From assembly GCA_947579665.1 (NCBI GenBank), contig OX388350.1:28863393-28927392 (forward strand): 64,000 bases of DNA, written 5' to 3'. The notes below the pieces were generated by a model. The model saw only the letters and a program-made list of their open reading frames with translations, searched no databases and was not told the origin of the DNA. The position numbers were made by a program, and so were the translations under genes. The stretch is from Sympetrum striolatum. Lineage: Eukaryota > Arthropoda > Insecta > Odonata > Libellulidae. Positions 58,700 through 64,000 of the stretch are shown here, in pieces (position 1 is the first letter of the stretch; each line of letters starts with the position of its first letter).

Positions 58700-59516
58700 G
58701 TTTCTTCCGTGGGCGTACGCCCATATTTCATGCAAATGCGATTTTACTCCAATTGAAGGCAGACTCATCCATGGCCATCCCAGTTTCCGTCTCGCAGCGA
58801 GGGATCGGCCCCCGCAGATAAGTAGGCTATGAAAGATTAATGGGGTAGAAGTACTGTTTGCTATCGATTACGCCGAGGAATTTCCCATAAAGAGAGCGGG
58901 AGAAAGGCTGTGGTGGCGACGCCCCAAAAGAAGAATCTATATCCCTGGGGAGTGCAGTGACCCGGGACAGGTGCTCCAGGGAGATCATCGGTGCGTGCTG
59001 TTGGCGTCGCACTTGTCTCCGCGCACCCCCGCACCACCGAAGACGCCGGAAGTCGCAAATTAAGCGACGGCATCCGTGCTCGGAGAGAGTGCGTGTGGGT
59101 GTCTTCTGGGTGGAGGTTCTCGGAAGTGGGAATCCATCGGGAGCGTGGCCGCCACGCCCCAAACGATTGAGCGATTTCCAAGAGCTCTCCGCGGTGAAAT
59201 CCGCAGATCTCTCGGGTGTTGGCTTCGTGAGGTTGGTGCGGGGGTCGTGAGATACGCCGTCGGGAGGAAATGCGCCCGCTGCGACAGTGGTCTTCAAGAC
59301 CCACTTCCCTCGCTTTCTGAAGGCATGAGAAAGTGCTTTGGATGGTCGATCTACTGGGGTGTGCGTGTGGTGCGGGTGGCTAAAAAGATTTCCGGTCGTA
59401 TTTTCAAGGAGTTCCGTCACTATGATCAGAGAGGGTCTTGCTCGCAACGCGGAAACGCGGGTCTTAATTGGTCCGATGAATTTATTCAGGATATCGAAAT
59501 TTTGGAATGATACCAA
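58700..59516. other. GC-richer island, open on both strands, no gene identified
   Basis: Frames of 229 and 147 codons (minus) and 144 and 97 codons (plus) overlap here. The minus-strand 229-codon frame opens with TTG, and the 147- and 144-codon frames open with GTG. None has a domain I recognise. ATGCAAAT (octamer/POU-type) lies at about 58,732. This is the most open of the GC islands and could be a conserved regulatory element or an unrecognised exon. Confidence 0.4.
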
Positions 59517-62500
59517 GTACTGAATATAACCTATCAGTATGAAACTTCAATTCTTCATCAACAGTCCTCAAACTCGAAACAGTATTACTCAAAAGCGTTT
59601 ACTGTCGGTGGATTACTGTTGCTTGGTTTTTTCTGGGTTATCAGTATCAGTTCTTTTTATTACGTATTCATGATTTTTTTCAATTTCATGAGCTTATATC
59701 GTCTACTTGCTCTAAGATGACTGACTTATAAAACCTAATTGAATACTTTGACCCTTTAAACGAAAAAAATGTGTACGTTCTCTATAGTATTAACCGATTA
59801 GAATTGCTTGAGTAAATTTCATCCTGATTTATGAGATTTTATCGAACCCAAAATTTGCATTGTAAACATTGGAAGTTACATCTGAAGACCCTTGTGACGC
59901 ATGTTGGCATACAGGTAGAGGAAATGTATCATGGTAACAAGACATGCTCTGATAGCAGTAAGGAAATATTTTCTTGAATTAATTTTGCTAATATTAATCT
60001 CTGCACTAAGGAAACCGTCGTGATTCCAGCCCAACTTGTTTGCATGATGAACTTCTGTACCTTAACAGTTAATACCATTATTTGCGTCGATTTCGTATTG
60101 TTGAAAGTTTTTTTAAAGTGAGGCTGATTAGCTTTGAATAAATACTGATATCTGATATTTAAGTCGTGTTACTTAATTAGACTCTTAATGCGTTGAAGTT
60201 TAAGTAATAGTCTAAGTTATATTAGCCAGGTTACACTTCTAAAGTGTGGGATGTATATTTACAAAGTTTTTTGGTAGTAAAATAACAATTCCTTTTTAAC
60301 TCCTTTTAATCATGAAAGTTGATTAAGGAATTCAGAATAAATAGAGCCGTTTATTTACATTTTAATATATTTCCGAGTGTTTCCAGATAATAAGCTGAGG
60401 TATTGCATTATCTAGGTGAGCAACCCAGTAATTAATTGATATCAATCGTTCCCTGTAAATAACAACCATTTTAATGAGCACTAAGTCTCAGAGAAATGGG
60501 AATGCAAAGCTAACATTTTTCGATCATAGATTTCGGAGTGCTTTTATAATCGATTCAGAAGGAACTGGTGTAAAGACTCCCTTAAGGGAATATGAATCAA
60601 GATAAAGGCGAACCACTTAAAGTTTGCTCTGGCTTGCATTTAATATTCGTTGTAGAAAGATTTAATATCTTACTGGAATAATTTAATATTCCTACAAAAA
60701 CCTTCGCTTATTGAGTCATAATTCGACGCCTCTTAATCTGAATGAAATCAGTCGGTAATAACGGACTTGGTATGTTTCATCAAAAAAGCCAGACCCATGA
60801 ATAAATGAAATTTCATTAGGATTTGGTATCCTTCGATAGAGAGATTAGGGGAGACTTATAGTGCATACAAAGAGACGAGGCTGACAGCCAGAAAATGGCG
60901 GTGTTGATTAGTGCGTTAGCCGGATGATCGGTCATCCGAACCGCGAGATAGTATCTTTTTCCTCGGGAAGCGTACTTTTAAATCTCAACGGATAATTTTT
61001 CGCTTCGATGAACGTGGCGGCAAAGTTAATACGAGATCAAAATTCTGGGCTTATTTTTTTCGGCTGTCCTTCAGATATCCTTGATCTTAATGGCACCTTA
61101 TCGACGGTCTAGATCTTTTCAATTGTAGACGTGTCTGAGAATTCGCTCGGTAGCGATTTTTAAGTCGCCGTATATCTTAACAAAGGGTCAGAAGAAGCGA
61201 ATTATAGTTCATTACTCTTGATGTGAATGGAGAGTTTGAGTTGAGCTGTGAATCGTTGCTTCAAGATATGTGATTAGTCTGGATTGCTGGACAATTGGCT
61301 GTTTTCTTTGCGAAAGATGTTGAGATAACAGGAGATGCAATCTATAGTTGTTAGGGCAATCCTAACACTAGGTCTAAGATAGAATCACAGAAGCTGATTT
61401 TCTAAAGGAACTACGCTCCTGAATCCATTAACCTAGGTGAATTATAAAATTAAAAAAATAAAATCCGCAGTCACTGGCCATGTCTTTTGGAAATACGTAT
61501 TGATGAAGAAGTGGATCGTTGTATTTTTTTCACTGTGTTTATTAACTTGGTGATGGCGATCAATTCCTGCAGGTAGACGCAATTTTTTTTTTTAATGAAC
61601 AGTGTTGGAAAAGTACTACGATTCTCTTCTTAATTTTAAATTACAAACGATCAAAATTATACCCCAAAAGTTATTTTATAGAAGTTAGTCGATGGAGATA
61701 TCTGTAATAAACCCTAGTGATATCAATAAAGTAGATAAATCCAAGGGTGAAACCCCTTTTGAAAATTTAGTCCCTTTATTTTATGTCGATATCAGTTAGG
61801 ATATATAAATTAATTAAATAATATTGCAATATTAGTAATATCGTATCTTATTCAGATCATATTAAAACTTAAGCTCTTAGAGACATTGCGAGTATTAAGA
61901 ACAGTTTACGTAGCTGGCAAAATGAAGATACTATATTCATTGCAGTGGATTGAATAGTGAAGTGCATAGATCTAAAACGTGACGGCTGCCATCTTGGAGT
62001 TACTTTGCTATCTTTTAGTCTCACAATGGCGATTTTCGGCAAACTCTCCTTGTTGAGCTGATAGTATGAGGAGTGTGCGAATGTTGAAGTGTGTGTGTGC
62101 AAAGTCGTGCGTGCCGATGTGCGCGCGCGAGATAATTACTGAGAGAATGGAAGCACTTAATGAGGAGAGGTTTTATCGCGAGACCAATCTTCTAAATGCA
62201 CTCACTTCTTGTTCACGTGACTCCCTTTGATCTCTTGACGGGCACTGCACATCTGATGAAACGAAAGGAAAACCCCGGCCTTAATTGCCCTCCCGAGCGG
62301 TTTGACTACTTCGCGAGATTAATACCTTGGCCGAAAATGCGTCTTGCTTATCGACGTCAGCTTGCAATCTTTGCGCCGAATCGTGCTGGGTTAGCAGAAT
62401 AAAATTCGCGTACTCTCTGTGAAATATTGTCTTATTGAGAAATGTGCGATTAATCTGCCCGTTTACTCCAAAATACGTCGTTCTTTGATGCAGTAGAACT

Positions 62501-62700
62501 TGTATGATTCAAGCTAGGTGATGAATTCGAATCAGGCTAAAATTTTAATTAAAAATTTTTCTTTGCTATGGTCTAAACAATACTTCATTATCCTCATGAA
62601 GAAGAGGTATTTATATTGAAAATTATTAGTAAATATCTCGATCTGTTTTGTTGTTTTGTTGATAATCATGCAATCGTAAATAATATAAATTAATGATGTA
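59517..62700. other. AT-rich stretch, nothing firmly recognised
   Basis: No gene, transposon or RNA recognised. A short palindromic word, CGGATGATCGGTCATCCG, lies at about 60,920-60,937. A 68-codon ATG frame at 62,196-62,402 has an unknown product. Confidence 0.55.
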
Positions 62701-62777
62701 CAGTCCTGGCCAAAATTAACGCAGCACCGGCCGTAAGGATCGCTAGGGAGGTGCTGCGTTAATTTTGGCCAGGAGTG
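62701..62777. mobile_element. 77-bp Tc1/mariner-type MITE
   Basis: Nearly the whole element is an inverted repeat: 28-bp ends beginning CAGTCCTGGCCAAAATTAAC (left) and CACTCCTGGCCAAAATTAAC (right, read inward), with about 21 bp between. It is flanked by TA at 62,699-62,700 and 62,778-62,779. CAGT.. starts and a TA duplication are typical of Tc1-like elements. Too small to code for anything. Confidence 0.85.
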
Positions 62778-63654
62778 TACCATTGACGGTCCACGGCCTT
62801 TCACTTGATTAATATCCAATATAACTTAAATTGGCACCTAAGGGATGAGCGAGTTCTCATAACTAGTACAAATAGTGCACAAGTATTACTTACTGGTACC
62901 CAGGAGTAAAGGCAAGGTTTTAAACCTCATTTTGATATCACCTGGTTGGTATTTGGGTAGTCTTGTGTTCTGAAATTATTTAATCTTGGTCGTAAAAAGT
63001 TCCAGTTTACAAAAGCAAAATTGTTATTAGCCACTTATAACATTGTTTAAATGCAAAATTCCTATTAAAGAGAATTTCTAAGTATAGAAATTAGTATTAG
63101 CCCAATTCCACCGTATACACCTCATTAAAGAATCATTTCACCATTTTTATGCTTCTGTACCATCGCGTGTAGTGAAATGTAAAAGCTTCCCAAATTCTGG
63201 CGCGCGCCTCCACAGACACACGGTCGCCTTTTCTTCCGCTCATTTCAATGAATGTCGCCATTCATATCGAGTCGTAAGCGTAAAGTGTTACCGTTGAGCG
63301 TCGGTGCACGTGTTAGCTCTCCGACCCACGCATTTGTAACACGCCTTCTCTAATTTTACCAATTTTCCCGATCGAAAACTCTTGTCGATGAAATTTATTA
63401 AGACAGAGGGAGCTTGTTTCGCGAAACGTGCCGTCGGCCACGTATGTCACACGAGGCGAGAATTGTCGAGCACTTCCCTATCGATCGATACTCTTTTTTT
63501 CGGCTACGTCTTTGCCCATCTGTCGCTTCATTATTATTGCCAGAGAGCAGGTGGTGAGTCAAATTGTTACATGGTTGTGTTTGTGTGTTTGTATTCCAGA
63601 ATGAGGCCACTTCATTTACAATTTAATGGCAGTTTTAGATAATTTTACAATCGA
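62778..63654. other. Stretch without recognised features
   Basis: AT-rich, with a GC-richer patch at 63,180-63,520 that is open over 86 codons on the plus and 70 on the minus strand; neither product is recognised. Confidence 0.5.
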
Positions 63655-63780
63655 ATCGAAGCTTGCTATTTAATCGAAGTTTACTATTTAATCGAAGCTT
63701 ACTATTTAATCGAAGCTTACTATTTAATCGAAGCTTACTATCGAATATAAGCCAACTATTGAATCTGAGCTTACTATCGA
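63655..63780 (+). repeat. 18-bp minisatellite, seven units
   Basis: Unit AATCGAAGCTTACTATTT. Units 1-5 differ by at most a few bases; units 6 and 7 are more diverged. The 18-bp period keeps a reading frame open (LLFNRS repeats), but this is a by-product of the period and not evidence of coding. Confidence 0.9.
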
Positions 63781-64000
63781 ATAAAATAGAAATTTGTTAT
63801 TGCTGTTTATATAATTACACTAGCATTCGCGGAAAGGAATTCGTTCCGAACCCTGTTATTTGAATTAGCATTTTTATAGTTTACTTTTATTATCGCTCTA
63901 GGACTTGATCAGAGGCAGCTGTATTTTTCTCAATAATTAATTTCAAATCATAATTTACGAACCGATCTAATTACAGGGAGATTAGAAAGCTTTGAAATCA
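63781..64000. other. AT-rich window end, nothing recognised
   Basis: No feature recognised up to the window edge. Confidence 0.6.

Noticed and set aside
58827..59516. 229-codon open frame on the minus strand, longest in the window
   Set aside because: Opens with TTG, overlaps long open frames on the other strand, and the product has no domain or recognisable similarity. GC-rich DNA here is simply poor in stop codons.

Overview
This window looks like intergenic or deep intronic DNA from an arthropod nuclear genome, most likely an insect. The grounds are AT-rich sequence with no dense coding, no operons or Shine-Dalgarno sites, several eukaryotic transposon classes (Helitron, pogo-like, Tc1/mariner and hAT-type miniature elements, a LINE relic, tRNA-derived repeats), CA/GT microsatellites and local GC-richer islands. 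I cannot name the species. I found no intact protein-coding gene, rRNA or functional tRNA. Every open frame of 140 codons or more opens with GTG or TTG rather than ATG and shows no domain I recognise. The only peptides with recognisable ancestry are decayed transposon proteins: a pogo-like transposase C-terminus at 22,670-23,096 and a LINE reverse transcriptase fragment at 39,461-39,704.

Layout. 1-17,071: AT-rich DNA with several small fold-back elements (575-777, 6,413-6,527, 15,958-16,162), two copies of one dispersed repeat (1,168-1,555 and 10,277-10,665), tRNA-like relics, and a possible promoter with clustered ATCGAT motifs at 12,582-12,649 followed by a pyrimidine-rich, GC-rich block. 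17,072-31,307: the most structured part, a two-level tandem duplication. A segment 'X' (about 1.5 kb) is followed by an array of a unit 'T' (about 1.4 kb). X1+T1 (two T cores) is followed directly by X2+T2 (four T cores, one truncated). X2 has received two insertions that X1 lacks: a 1,274-bp pogo-like element with TA target duplication and a 1,267-bp Helitron between A and T. X1 preserves both empty sites. 31,308-48,379: mostly unannotatable DNA with transposon relics, including a roughly 1-kb terminal-inverted-repeat candidate with internal 317-bp tandem repeats and a (CA)16 tract.

48,380-50,290 is the best candidate gene-regulatory region: a C/T-rich tract, a TATA-like box, about 1.3 kb of GC-rich DNA with a G-quadruplex motif, and a good 5' splice-donor match at 50,171/50,172. 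It could be a promoter with a noncoding first exon, but this is inference. 50,291-64,000 has further GC-richer islands without genes, a hAT-type relic (57,544-57,709), a compact 77-bp Tc1-like miniature element (62,701-62,777) and an 18-bp minisatellite (63,655-63,780).

No genes work together here in any pathway sense. The content is transposon biology, local duplication and recombination, plus two possible promoters.
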